From assembly GCA_000708835.1 (NCBI GenBank), contig DF237893.1, forward strand, positions 1 through 22,369: DNA of 22,369 nucleotides. The letters run 5' to 3'. The position numbers were made by a program, and so were the translations under genes. Within the stretch, counting starts at the first letter, position 1, and every line of letters starts with the position of its first letter. The notes beneath the pieces were generated by a model. It was not told the DNA's origin, did no database searches, and was given only the letters and a program-made list of their open reading frames with translations. This DNA is from Klebsormidium nitens. Lineage: Eukaryota > Streptophyta > Klebsormidiophyceae > Klebsormidiales > Klebsormidiaceae. Shown here piece after piece: positions 1-10,285 of this stretch.

Positions 1-313
1 ATGACATTAGGATGTGCCGTTCGCCTGTTGGTGAGTTGGAAAATCCCTGCCTGCCGTCTATTCTGACGGCCAAACACCCACTGACCTCCTGTATGCAAAT
101 AACTTCTGCAATATGTAGAGATGAAGTTTGCAAATTATTCTTGTTGTAATCTTCAGAAGTTGTTGGCAGAAGCGCCCTCCTCAGCATTCTTTAAGTCTTA
201 CATGCACAAGGCTGCGGGCGCTCGGGAGCATCTTCATCCGAACCTTTTGAGCCAACGAAGCAATTCTGCTCATGTAGCCACGTGCCTCTCAGCATCTATC
301 TCCTGTTCTGCGA

Positions 314-3300
314 ATGGAGTTTGGCGGCCTGAGCATGCTCGAAATCGCAAACAAGTATGAGGCGGCTGGCCAAAAGAAAGAGGAAAACTCCCTGACGGAG
401 CCGCCTGTATTGGTGAACAAATCGGACGCTGAGCCTGATGGGGGTCCGGAGAAGACGAACAGGAAGGAAGCTAATTTTCCAGATGATGAGGTATGTGTCT
501 GCATTCCACAGAATTTTTAGAGCATTCAATGCATTGGTATCTGAAATGGTGTCAGCTTTTATCAATGTTTACATTGAAGGTGCGGTGATTTGCTGCCAAT
601 TGTGAGCGAGTGTGTGCCCTCTACAAACGCTCTTGTGCACATTTCGTGCCTTGGGCTGCTTAATGCTGTGCCTTTTCTTAGCGTAAGACTGGTCAATCCA
701 ACGCAGGTCACATCAGCAACGAGTACCTGCTCGTTCCTTGACTCCTTCACTTTCGCCCCAGTCATGACCAATAAGGAATCTGCTCAGACTCCTGAATGAT
801 CTTGCGGCTAGCGGCAATCACAGTCTAGTCTATGTCATGAAAGTACTGGACGCATTCCTCATTTTCAGCATCGGACACACCAAAGTTTCAGTCCTCTTAG
901 GTCTTGAAAAGCAGAACATATCATCAATCCAGGGGACGTATCTTCAATTCAACGAATGAAAAGTAACATCACCGGCCTAGGTTATCTCCAACAATGTCCC
1001 ACCTCACGTTGGGTTACAACTTAATCAAAACCAATGCCATAAGTCATTGATAGCTTCCTTCCTTATATCGTGCCACTGTGCTTTACTAGATTACTTTATA
1101 TCGTAGCAGAGACACAAGCTATGTATTCGTCAGTTTGGTTTGCAGCCTGATCCTGCTGAAAAGCTGCTAGAAAACTCGTTTAGACTATGTTCGTTGTTAC
1201 TTTTGTGCTATGCAATACAGCAATTCCCGATATCTTCTTCATACTACGAGTCCCCTCTTCTCCAAATGCAGCCAAACCCCGCAGAAGAGGCTCTGAAAGA
1301 GGCCAGCCTGGCGGCCCAACAAGCTGCTCAAAAAGCTGCGGCAGCCGTCTCACAGGTATGCATTAACACTGCTTTAAACAGTCTGTAAGAGGAGATTGCG
1401 GAATTTTGGGAGTAACTGTGGAAAGCGCCTTCGTAGTATGCTCTGGGATTGTAAGCAGAGATTGCTAGTGGAATCTGAAAGGAGGCGTTTGAAAAGCGCG
1501 CAGGGTCTGAGAGAGGTAGCCGGAAGTCAGCACTTTTGTGAAATCTTTTGACATGCAAGAGAATTTTTCTAAGTGCATCTTCCTGTGGTTCCAAAAAGCA
1601 TGCTAGCTTTGAATCTCAAACAGCCCGAATCGTTTTCGGAAGTAGTAAGTCTAGGACCCTTGATTTTGTATCTCTACTTTTCAAATCTTGACAAAGCACC
1701 AGGAAAGCACCGAACACTTTTTCTGCAGCTTGGGGGCAAGTTGTCGACTTGGTGGACCAACCTGGATCCCCCCGCCGGCACAGAGTCCCAGATAAATCTT
1801 GCAGACAGCCGGACACTCGACGCGGCTCCGCAGGTTGCGCAGGAGGTCAACCTGCAAAGCACGTTTGGTCTGGGCGCTGAGGAGAATCTGATCGAGGGTG
1901 AGCATAAGGGCAACAGCGTATCATAAGAGCAACAGCGCATCATGTAAGGAAAGATGGATTTGAGAGTGGAGCAACCATGTCCCAACTGGAGAAAGTAAGG
2001 CGATGCTTGTTGAAGGAGAAGGAAAACCGTTGTGATGGAGGTGATTGATCATTAGCGACTGGGAGGGAGTATTTTGAAGGGTCAAAGAAAGGGGGGCTTC
2101 GAGGGCTTTCTTTGCGCAGCCCGTTGGCTTTCTGCTTCTATAAGCCAAAGGGCTTCCAACTCTGTTGTTCTTGGAAGAGCTGGATTCTAGATTTTGTCAC
2201 AAACGGGGACTCCTGCAAGTCTGTGTGCGATGCTTTTTTCCATGAGGATTCAAGTAAAGACTGTTTCACAGTCTTCCATCAAGTGTCAAAACTACACGGT
2301 TCATCCGCAATGCTTTAAGCAGCCAAACGCTTTCGCTGTTCGAAAAGCTCAACATGCAATACGAGTGGTCGATCTGACTTCGGGTTGAGAAACGACCCAT
2401 CAGAATCAGGGGTTTGCCTGTAAAGCTCGTCCCGTTCGTAACTGAGCGTCCAACCCCCACTCATTCGGTGCAGCTACTTAATACTTATGCCATGCGAGAT
2501 GGCACTACCGGCGCCTCAAGCAACCGCACACGTCAAAACAGATCACTATCAACGGCTAAGAAAGAGGAAAGTATACGCCACCTGTCTCAGTTTCGTGGTT
2601 CATCTCTCCGCAGCGTTTGCCTGTACACTGGTGCAAACGTACCGGTGTTTGCACAACGGCTACACCCCCGAACTCGTGAAGACGTACCGAGGGACCCTGT
2701 ACATAACGGAAAAGCACACGTGCTTCCTCTCGACCTCGGACGGCGAAACTGAAACTGCGGTAAGGCGTTTTGTGCTGAACATTTTCTTCTTGCGATTCGA
2801 CTTCCCGGTTCGAGCCGCCTTTCTATGGAGCCACGGCTCAAGCAACTTTTTGAAAAGTCAGGAAACAATCAGTCCCTACAGGTTTTCTGGTTTCTGCGTT
2901 CATCCGGCGGAATCAATTACGAACTCCCTTGACGAATCGGGCTGCTTGAGCGAGTCTTTCAGGGTGAATCTCTTGTTGGGAAGATTGTCTCAGATGGTGC
3001 GACTGCAAAACTTTCAAACCTGGATCTAATACACGCAAAGCGTTCCAATGAGCTTCTTCACTGAATCCTTCTGTAGACGAAGGCTAAGCATTGTTATGAC
3101 GTACGAAGCAGAGTTTCTGACAGGAGACATTCACGCCCCGCCCAACGGCTGTCCCGCAGGAGCGCAACAGAGATCAATCACCAAGTTTTTTGGTGCCTTG
3201 CTAGCATCTTCGTCTCTACAACTCGCCTTCCGGCGGCCACAAGCCATTCTTTCGTGCCTTGGCTACTTATTAAGGTTCTTCATTCCCTGTCTCTAGCAAA

Positions 3301-3749
3301 AGCGACGAGCATCTGTGTACTTTTCATACTTAGTCTCTGCCCTTCCGATCTGCAGTTCACTCTCGAGCATGCAAAGGTGACGAGCGTTCTTCGACAGAGC
3401 CCCACGAGGGCCAACCAATCGGCAACGCTCAAGCTCGTACAAAGTTCCGACAACTGGGTAAGAGCGTCCGTTTGCTTCCTGAACAAATTTGCTGCAGGTG
3501 TCTTTGACAACTCCCGACCTTTTCTCCTTTCTTGCATCGTTCTCTGTCTAGGTAGATTAGCGAGAGTTCGTCGCTAGCGTTGTGATCATTCTCGCTGTGA
3601 TTTCCCGGCATGCAAGGACACAAGCATAACGTTTTGCATACGAGTGACGTCCCTGTTTTGTTCAGATTGCCGTGCAGGACTTTGCCAGTGACGAGGAACT
3701 GGAGAGCGCCTTTGCCCTGTTGGAGCACAAGACAGACGAAACAAGCTAA
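314..3749 (+). CDS. GRAM-domain protein, six exons, 253 aa
   Basis: Exons 314-490, 1272-1355, 1729-1897, 2614-2759, 3356-3457 and 3666-3749 join in frame. All five introns are GT-AG with pyrimidine-rich acceptors, and the coding sum (762 bp) gives 253 residues. Residues 1-132 are a polar, Ala/Glu-rich tail with an Ala/Gln helix-like stretch in exon 2. Residues about 133-250 match a GRAM domain: FGLGAEENLIEAF, then CTLVQTYRC, the strand core GTLYITEKHTCF, then FTLEHAKVTSVLR, and a closing strand-helix IAVQDFASDEELESAF. GRAM domains are PH-like folds that bind phosphoinositides or other membrane lipids, so a peripheral membrane role is expected by family; the substrate is unknown. No transmembrane segment follows, unlike GRAMD1/Aster proteins. 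The start at 314 is the first ATG of the open frame; a second in-frame ATG at 335 is possible. TGTAA, a common green-algal polyadenylation motif, overlaps the stop. The gene converges with POP4. Confidence 0.85.
1146..1271 (+). other. Possible alternative 5' extension of exon 2 of the GRAM gene
   Basis: A second CAG acceptor at 1143-1145 is in the same phase as the main one (1269-1271). The 126 bases between them contain no stop and would add 42 residues. The extension begins PDPAEKLLEN, which resembles the exon 2 start PNPAEEALKE. It could be an alternative 3' splice site or a relic exon duplication. Its middle is rich in Leu, Cys, Ile and Tyr, unlike the polar exons around it, so constitutive use is doubtful. 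Confidence 0.25.
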
Positions 3750-5086
3750 TGTAAAGTAGAACATACAGCCGTCGCTTCCCATGCAACACTCGTCTTTTCC
3801 TGAGCGTCATGCGGAGATTCCTGGAACCGTCTGTACATATAAGTGGCTCCCTCTGATAACTGCTTAACGAGCACTATACCGGCAGGGAAGGGAGTCGTGC
3901 CAATTTGACTAGCTGTAAGATACTGCCAGGATACTGCCTGGGTCAGTGCTTCACTTACCTGCACCGTTTGAAGATGCAAGGCTCCCATTCAGCAGATACC
4001 AGGGCCGCGTCTCAGTAGTTGATCCATATCCTATTGTGCGCCGTTCAGCATGACGCAGTTTGTCCACGCTGGCTGACATCCGTGCGACTTCGTCTGACGA
4101 TCCCTTCTCGAATCTGGACTCAGCAGACGTTGTGTGGCTCTAGCAAGACTCCGAAGGTCCGGCTAGTTTGGAGACAACATTGTCAAAGACCAGATTGGGC
4201 AGAACTCAGGAAATCATTAGGTGCCCGACTGCGACACAGTGAGCAGCTTTGTAGCATTGGCGATCTCAGTAAACAAGGTCGACGTACTTAGTCGTCCGAG
4301 GCTGTCCGGATATGCAAATGCAGATCGAATTATCGTACGCGCCCGGCGAAAGCACATGTGCACGCGCCAATGCGTCGGACCATCACGCTGCATGCCAAAT
4401 GCGCACGCAATGACGTTGATTATATGGCGGCATTATGATCTGTCAATCGATTGCCTAGCGATGTGCGTGCATGCCTTAAGTTGCGCCCGCGGGTGCATGC
4501 CAGGCCGCGGCGCGGCGCACTGACAGCTATGTATGCCAAACGACTGCAGGTCCACCGCGGCCCCCGTGGCAATATAGGGTAACCGGCTCCATGGGCTCGC
4601 GTACATGATTATATATGCAGACATACTAAGAGTGGCAGTGGTCGTCGATTGCATGAAACTGCGTTAAGTCTTTAGGCTTGATTGGGCATGATCGCGGCGT
4701 AGACGGCCAATATCCGCCGTTGTAGGAGGTCCCAAGTTTATTATTGGGCTAAATGAAAAGGCTCGGGCCCGGCCCTAAATTCCCAAGTAGTTGTTTTCAA
4801 CAGACTTCAACCCCATAATCTGTTTAAGGCGTGGTATATGTGAATTCGTCGAATCCCTTCCAAGTCTGCGCCCATAATGCATCTGCAGATTGGGCGTGCA
4901 ACAACTTGGGTGCGAGGTTAAGGGGCCCGAGCATGTATCAATCGGCTGCATGATTCAGACATAGGGCATCAAGCACTTTACATCAGTGCCGAGGCCGCGA
5001 CCATTGTAAGCTGCGCTGTTGTAATATGGGTTCTGCCATGAGATGAACGAACAGATTACCAAATTACTATATTATTTACCAGATTC
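3750..5086. other. Intergenic region between convergent genes
   Basis: No credible exon is seen on either strand. About 4320-4560 is richer in GC and holds many GCATGC/TGCATGC-like words and a GC-rich palindromic patch near 4500. The rest is unremarkable. It must contain the 3' ends of the GRAM gene (plus) and POP4 (minus). Confidence 0.6.
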
Positions 5087-8000
5087 TCAAAGCTCGATTG
5101 TTGGCAGAGCACTCTTACTTTTTGGCGTCCGTTTACCAGACTGCGTGAACTCCCTTTCTTCCACAATCTGATTACCAAACAGGCTCACTAAATTGTTCCC
5201 CAGCTTCATCTGGAAGATGGACCCTCGCTTAGGGACCACTGCATAAAGAAACAATCTTCGTCGGTAGGCATTCGGAAAGAACAGGAAAAGAAGGAAAAGG
5301 GATTGGATTGAGCTGACGGCAACAGCATGCGTCAAAGAGCCAACCAGAGCAAGCCTAATAATCAGCGGCGGGTGGATCACCGAAACTTGACACATCATGC
5401 TCCGGGTATTGATGCAGTCATTGTTCTCTTGGTGATCAATGTGATTGTTTCTCACTGCCTACATCGTGCTCAAGGGAGCGTAACTGAAATCAACAGAAGG
5501 ACGCCTCAGCCAAACCACGCCCTTGAGCTTTTCTGAAGCCGTTCTGTTTTGAGAACGAGCCTCGAGTGTCTCAAGAACGGCAATGCGGATCTTTGCAAAG
5601 ATGATTTTCAGAACCTTTCTCGTTCTTTTTCTTCCGCACGCTCTTGGCTATTTTCCGGCAACAAAAATCAGCTAAGGCAGGCGGATTGATGGCAACGCTC
5701 ACCTTGCAGACGATTCTGGGTCGTTACCATCTGGAACGTGTTTTGCGTCTCCCGCACGATCAGGCCCTCAGTTCCAATGTACGTCGGATCCTTGGACGCG
5801 CTGACTGTTAAGATATGGACAGCACAACATTAGTGCGCAGCTAAAGTCTTCCTGCCAGACGGCTGACTCGCCTCACCACGAGTTTGCGCTTTACTTTGAC
5901 AAAGATGCGAGCCTCATCTCCGGAGCAGAGAACAATGCGGAAGTCTGATGGACGCTCTCCGTGACTCTGCAGGTTCCAACATCAAGTATAACACGGATTG
6001 AGCGCTATTGCCACAAGCACTACTTTCGTTACTTTCGATAACGACTTCATCCAAGAGCAAGCGGCACAAAAGGACTCAAGTTTTAGATACAACGGCTGCG
6101 CGACTTACCGGACAGGAACGCACCATGGTAGTCGGCTGTGAGCAGGCGGGACATGAGTGCCTGGCCGCTGCAAAGGACAATAGATGCCACGTCAGCTTCC
6201 CTGGAGCCCTCACCTCAAAGCATTTGTTCGCAAAATCTTGAGGGACGACGATGAAACGGGAAAATGCTGGATATGTTTCAAGGCTTTCACCTGACCTGGT
6301 CGCACAAAACGGCTCTCTGACTCTGCCAGCTCTGCTTCGGCTGGATCCAGATTATGAGTGGAAAAAGTGATTGCAAATGATATGGAGTTTCGACAGCCTC
6401 TCGAGAGAAACGGCCGACTCCTGATCTCTCAAAAGCCTGACTGAGCTGACGAAGTACTTGAAACGCAGCATATCAAAATTGAACTTTTTGAGCTCCGAAT
6501 GCTTTGCCAACCCTCCGACCTTAGCTGGTCAGGAAAAAGACCACGAGGTAGTGCCTGCAGCAGGCAAAGGCGAACTTGAAAGTTTGCCAGTACTCGGTCT
6601 CCTGTCTGCAGGATAAGCGCTGCCAGCATAGCTGCTTCGCTGATCTGAGCCTTTCTCATCTGCCCCGCAAACCTGACGGTTTCCAGGCAACTTCAAGTTG
6701 GTTGAAGGGACTATCAGATTGCAGTTGAGTGCTCACCCGCATCCTTGCGTTAGCTTCAGGATGTACTCCTGCCAGATAGCCTGTAAAGGCTCGTACAGTT
6801 CAAATCTGCATTTAGAGGAGCCGTCCGAGTTAGCAATTCAGTCAAAATGACGACAACACACATGAGCGCGGTTGGGAAGGACCTCTCAAGCAAGTCGTTA
6901 CGGAAGTGACATACAAATGAACGGGTGTTGTTACAGGGAAGCCAGATCCATCAGGATCAGCGAGTTTTCAGTGCCAGAAAAAGATGGATGACCAATCTCT
7001 TAAAATCTAAACCAGGGCAAAAAGATTGTGAGGGACATCACAAGTTAGTGCCGTTGCTGGTACCTCAACTCGGCAGAACCAGATCTCCTCCATGGCACAG
7101 GACACTTGTCCGGCCGACAAGACATTACCCAAGTCGAAGTCAGGGTTGCCTAGTCGGCCAGATTTGGCAGCTGACGCCAACAGCAACCATGCTTCTCAAG
7201 TCAGAGTCTATTCCTAGTTGGGTAAAGGGGCCAGTGATCGGGGGTCCATGTGCACTGAGGTTCTTGGCAGAGTCGACTGATGGCTTGGCAGGCTGGCACA
7301 CAAATCAGGAGCCTTGTTGGTAGAGAAACAAGAACGGGGCTTAAGTATCGTACTATGACCTTACAACAGCTCGATCTCAAAGTTTGGAGCTCACCGTTGG
7401 AGCTCGGGTGGGATCTTGAATGTCCCATTTCGCCGGTGCTCCCTTAGGCTCATGTGCTTCAGACATCGGACCGTCCGGCTTTGTGCATCTCGGTCCCTCC
7501 TGCTTTTGCCAAGTGCGGGATTGTCTAGGAGAACAATCTTGTCCTTGACTCGAGTACTGATTATCTCGTCGGGTCTGGTGACATCCCCCAGTAGAAGATT
7601 TGTTAGGAATGATTCAATGAAGGAGGATGGATCATCAACCTGCAAAGCAAACAATCCATCAGCTTGAATCAATTTGTTCTGTGCCTGCGACAAGAAAGGT
7701 GCATCATAACCTGTAAACAACGCTTGAAACTGTCCCAGTTATGAGTACTTTTGCAAGAGCCTGCTTGTCAGGAATCAGGAGAATCATATTTGATAAAATG
7801 GCACAACCCTTGTGTAGCTGAAAACACATTCCCAAGTCTCACCAGAGATCGCACTTCAACAAGGGAATCTCTCAGTGAGCCTGGAAGACCAGCTACATGT
7901 AGTTCACCTGCAACATACAAGCACTGTATTCAGGTGACGTGGAAAACTGCATCTCAAAATCTGTCAACATATTTCTGTGGGTCAAGTAGATGCAACTCAT

Positions 8001-8418
8001 TTAAAGAGCATGTTTAAACTCATGGCACATGCTGTATCAACTCAACGACCAGTATCCAAGCACAACGTCGCAGCCTTTCCGGCAAACCAGTGCTGTCTGA
8101 GTATCCTTGCAAGTCATCCGCAATGTTCCTGCAAGGTTTCATTGCCCATTAGTAGATGGCAAAGTGTGTCTTTGATTCCAAAAGCAGCACCATCTGCAAC
8201 ACCACCTTGCAGACACTTTCTATGCATCTCAAACGTGGTTAGCATAAACAAATATTGATTGAACACCAACCTTTTGATATTTTGTCTGATATCAGTCTTC
8301 TACTTGGGGACGATTCCTGGATTTGAAAACCTTCCTTGCAGATCGTCGACTTGGCTTGCCGTTCTTCTAAAGCAGCAAGGCGCTTGCGTTTTGCGTCAGA
8401 CACGGCTGCGAGAGACAT
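5087..8418 (-). CDS. POP4: Ribonuclease P/MRP protein subunit POP4 (Rpp29), six exons
   Basis: Minus-strand exons 8418-8331, 7710-7395, 6805-6737, 6167-6109, 5804-5703 and 5238-5087 join with matching phases (1,2,2,1,1) into 261 residues, near the usual 220-300. The N terminus (MSLAAVSDAKRKRLAALEER) is basic and helical. Residues about 62-134 give the Lys/Arg-rich linker ending NGTFKIPPELQ, followed by FELYEPLQAIWQEYI. The core has the family's ADYHGA at 169-174, then PTYIGTEGLIVRETQNTF, VVPKRGSIF across the exon 5/6 junction, and LVSLFGNQI. This is the Sm-like barrel of Rpp29, which binds the RNA of RNase P and RNase MRP in nucleolus and nucleus for tRNA 5' processing and pre-rRNA cleavage. 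The C terminus ends KSALPTIEL. Exon 1 could instead end at 8304 (donor GTAGAA, same phase, nine more residues). Start and exon 1 are the least certain; exons 2-6 are firm. Confidence 0.92.
5877..5966 (-). other. Possible stop-carrying cassette exon inside POP4 intron 4
   Basis: Between POP4 exons 4 and 5 lies a 90-base segment bounded by a CAG acceptor and a GTGAGG donor on the POP4 strand. It has an open frame of its own (30 codons), but in the frame POP4 would use it carries a TGA. If included it would therefore truncate the protein just after the ADYHGA motif. This may be chance, or a regulatory poison exon. There is no other support. Confidence 0.15.
7741..8300 (-). pseudogene. Decayed coding-like sequence in POP4 intron 1
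   Basis: Several protein-like stretches on the minus strand sit in different frames and are broken by stops: NIADDLQGYSDSTGLPER followed by LRRCAWILVVELIQ (about 8010-8130), VCKVVLQMVLLLESKTHF (about 8160-8220), and GELHVAGLPGSLRDS followed by VRSLVRLGNVFSATQG (about 7765-7910). The frame changes and in-frame stops suggest a degraded gene or transposon ORF in the same orientation as POP4. I do not recognise the family. Chance open frames remain possible. Confidence 0.3.
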
Positions 8419-8424
8419 TGCGCA

Positions 8425-8514
8425 TCAGAAATCTGAAGCACACGTCTTAAAGTTCTCTTCTGTTTCTTTGTCAAATTCAAACCAATTCAACGCTCTTGGA
8501 TTCTTTTTCAGCAT
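8425..8514 (-). promoter_or_regulatory. Possible uORF in the POP4 5' leader
   Basis: An ATG at 8514 (minus) opens a 29-codon frame, MLKKNPRALNWFEFDKETEE onward, whose TGA lies six bases before the POP4 start. If the transcript begins upstream of 8514, this short frame would be read first and could damp or tune POP4 translation. No transcript start can be seen in the sequence. Confidence 0.3.
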
Positions 8515-8615
8515 GGCTGGGGTTGAAACTGGAAAGTTTTCTCTGAAGGGGCTCTGCATGAATGATGAAGGCTTCTGCCTGATCGACATGTGCATGACAT
8601 AGGTACCTTTTCAAG

Positions 8616-9045
8616 GGGTACCGTCACTTTGTAGTGGCACCCGGTTAGGTATTTTGGAGGCACTTTGCCAAAAAGTGTCTCAAGGCCCCCCCCCTCCCCG
8701 GCCTTGTCATCACTGGCAAGGTCAAGGTCCCAGTCCGGTGCGCTACCAACCGGGCAATTCTTTGGTTAAAAAGCACCATCATATACATGAATCCGGCCCG
8801 ATTTTGGTGCTGAAAAGTGCTTCTTTTTTTTGTTCTCGGGCTGAAAAGTCGGAACGTTTAACAAAATAAGGGTAACTGTGCATGAAAATGCATGCTTCTC
8901 TCTTGAAACCTGGCTGGGGCTCCGCCCCAAGCAAAAGGCCTCAAGCGCCGCCCCCCCCCTCCCTACCTTTGCTTGGCTGATCCGAACCAAGCCGCCCCCC
9001 CCCCCAGAATACCTAAGGGGGTGCCACTTCAAAGTGACGGCACCC
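8616..9045. mobile_element. Miniature inverted-repeat element A, 430 bp, 45-bp TIRs
   Basis: The first 45 bases (8616-8660) match the reverse complement of 9001-9045 at 39 of 45 positions. Each end begins GGGTRCCGTCACTTTG and continues AGTGGCACCC, so each terminus is itself an imperfect palindrome and can fold on its own. The interior holds long C tracts (about 8686, 8950 and 8991-9005) and no transposase-like ORF, so it is non-autonomous. I find no clear target-site duplication, so family assignment is open; foldback-like ends suggest a MITE. Confidence 0.7.
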
Positions 9046-9057
9046 TCGATGCCATTG

Positions 9058-9547
9058 GGCTGCCTCCACACTGCCGGATACTTGGGTCGTCGAGTACCCC
9101 CCTCTGGAGTATCCCGGGCAAGTAGCCCGTCCAGACTGCGGGATACTTCACCCGGCTACTTTGCGTTCCGCGATGTTCAGCTGCTACTTCTCCTTCTCAC
9201 GTGTGGACGAGTAGCCCGGCAAGTATCCTTCGAGAAGTAGGCTACTCGGCCGGCCGGCGGCTACTCGGCGATCGGCCAATCAGATTTGACTAGAACGGTC
9301 GAGTTGTCGAATCGGACGCGTGTGAACACTGACAGTCCGGTTTCTTGAATAATTGCGCGAATCTTTTAGTCAACGTGGCACGCGGAGAGCGACCGGCGGA
9401 ACTAGCCGATGTCCAAAGTAGCCCCCGGTATGGAAGCGGCTACTTCATCTCCCGCATTCTGCGGATGAGCTCCCGGCTCCTTGGAGAAACTTGAGAAGTA
9501 GCCGGGTACTCGAGTATCCCCAAGTATCCCCCAGTGTGGAGGCAGCC
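9058..9547. mobile_element. MITE B, 490 bp, TTG target duplication, PIF/Harbinger-like
   Basis: The ends are inverted repeats of about 48 bp: the outer 16 bases GGCTGCCTCCACACTG match exactly, followed by GGATACTTGGG and CGAGTACCC with small differences. The 3-bp direct repeat TTG flanks both ends (9055-9057 and 9548-9550). A GGC-starting TIR with a 3-bp duplication fits PIF/Harbinger-type elements, although the usual duplication is TTA/TWA. Motifs of the type AAGTAGCC/GGCTACTT and AAGTATCC recur on both strands inside both ends, like subterminal transposase sites. No transposase is encoded. It lies 12 bases from element A. Confidence 0.75.
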
Positions 9548-9550
9548 TTG

Positions 9551-10285
9551 GCGTCAGATTTCAATACTAGGAACACTCGCAAAGTGCATCTGAGCCATTT
9601 CTGCAGTGCCAAAAGCTTGCGCCCCATGAGAAAACTTGAACTTAAAGTAACAGCCTAGAGGCGCAGGCTGGGCGCAGGGCCGTCCTTCCAGCTTCTGAAT
9701 TGCTAAGCAAAGGGCCTCAATGGCTGCCGCAACGTTGGGTCGTACTGTTGGCTCAACAAATAAAGTCCTTCTGTCCTTTCAATACGATGCCAATGAGTCA
9801 TCGACGAGCAGAGTGCATATGGCTATTGCAAAGCCACTCTCTCATAACTTGCTGGTACAACCAGCTTTCAGCACGTTCCAGAGGTTGCAGTGCAATCATA
9901 CATCCAGTAGGTCTGCTCAGGCAACTGCAAACCATGTCAGGTTCGTTCGTCAGCTTTGCATTTCGACAGCTATGGTAGTATTGAAAGAGATGGCCTCTTG
10001 CGTTCAGATTGGAGCACCAACTAGCTGTTTGTTACTTTCTGCATGATAAATCATGCATCGTCCAAACGAAGGGCCTGGAAAGCCGGCATGCAGAGCCATA
10101 GAGAAGATTTATTGTCGGCTCCTTAAGGTTGTATGTCTTTCTAGGTAATTTACTCTGATCTATTCTGGTCTGCAGAAGACGCGTGCTTGCATCCTTGGTC
10201 AGTGCTTTCATTCTCTTAAAGGTTATTCATAGTTCTGGTGCCAGGTGCTGAGGCCCAAATCTTAGGCCTCTTTCCTTTACTATAG
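9551..10285. other. Stretch without a recognised gene
   Basis: A plus-strand ATG frame at 9720-10046 (108 codons, starting MAAATLGRTVGSTNKVLLSF) has a Ser/Ala-rich, targeting-like start, but no downstream homology or clear splice partner is visible. It could be an upstream exon of the gene at 10286 or a chance frame. Nothing else is seen. Confidence 0.3.

Noticed and set aside
2807-2820. GGTTCGAGCCG, another partial B-box
   Set aside because: One mismatch to the consensus, inside a GRAM-gene intron, with no tRNA fold.
6214-6340. Two short exon-like segments (6214-6236 and 6296-6340) on the POP4 strand
   Set aside because: The donor at 6736 leaves phase 2, which fits the exon at 6167 directly and does not fit these segments.
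6352-6522. Minus-strand open frame with VGGLAKHSELKKFNFDMLRF, first taken as a POP4 exon
   Set aside because: Flanking POP4 exons join directly with matching phase and motif order; including this frame does not fit the phases.
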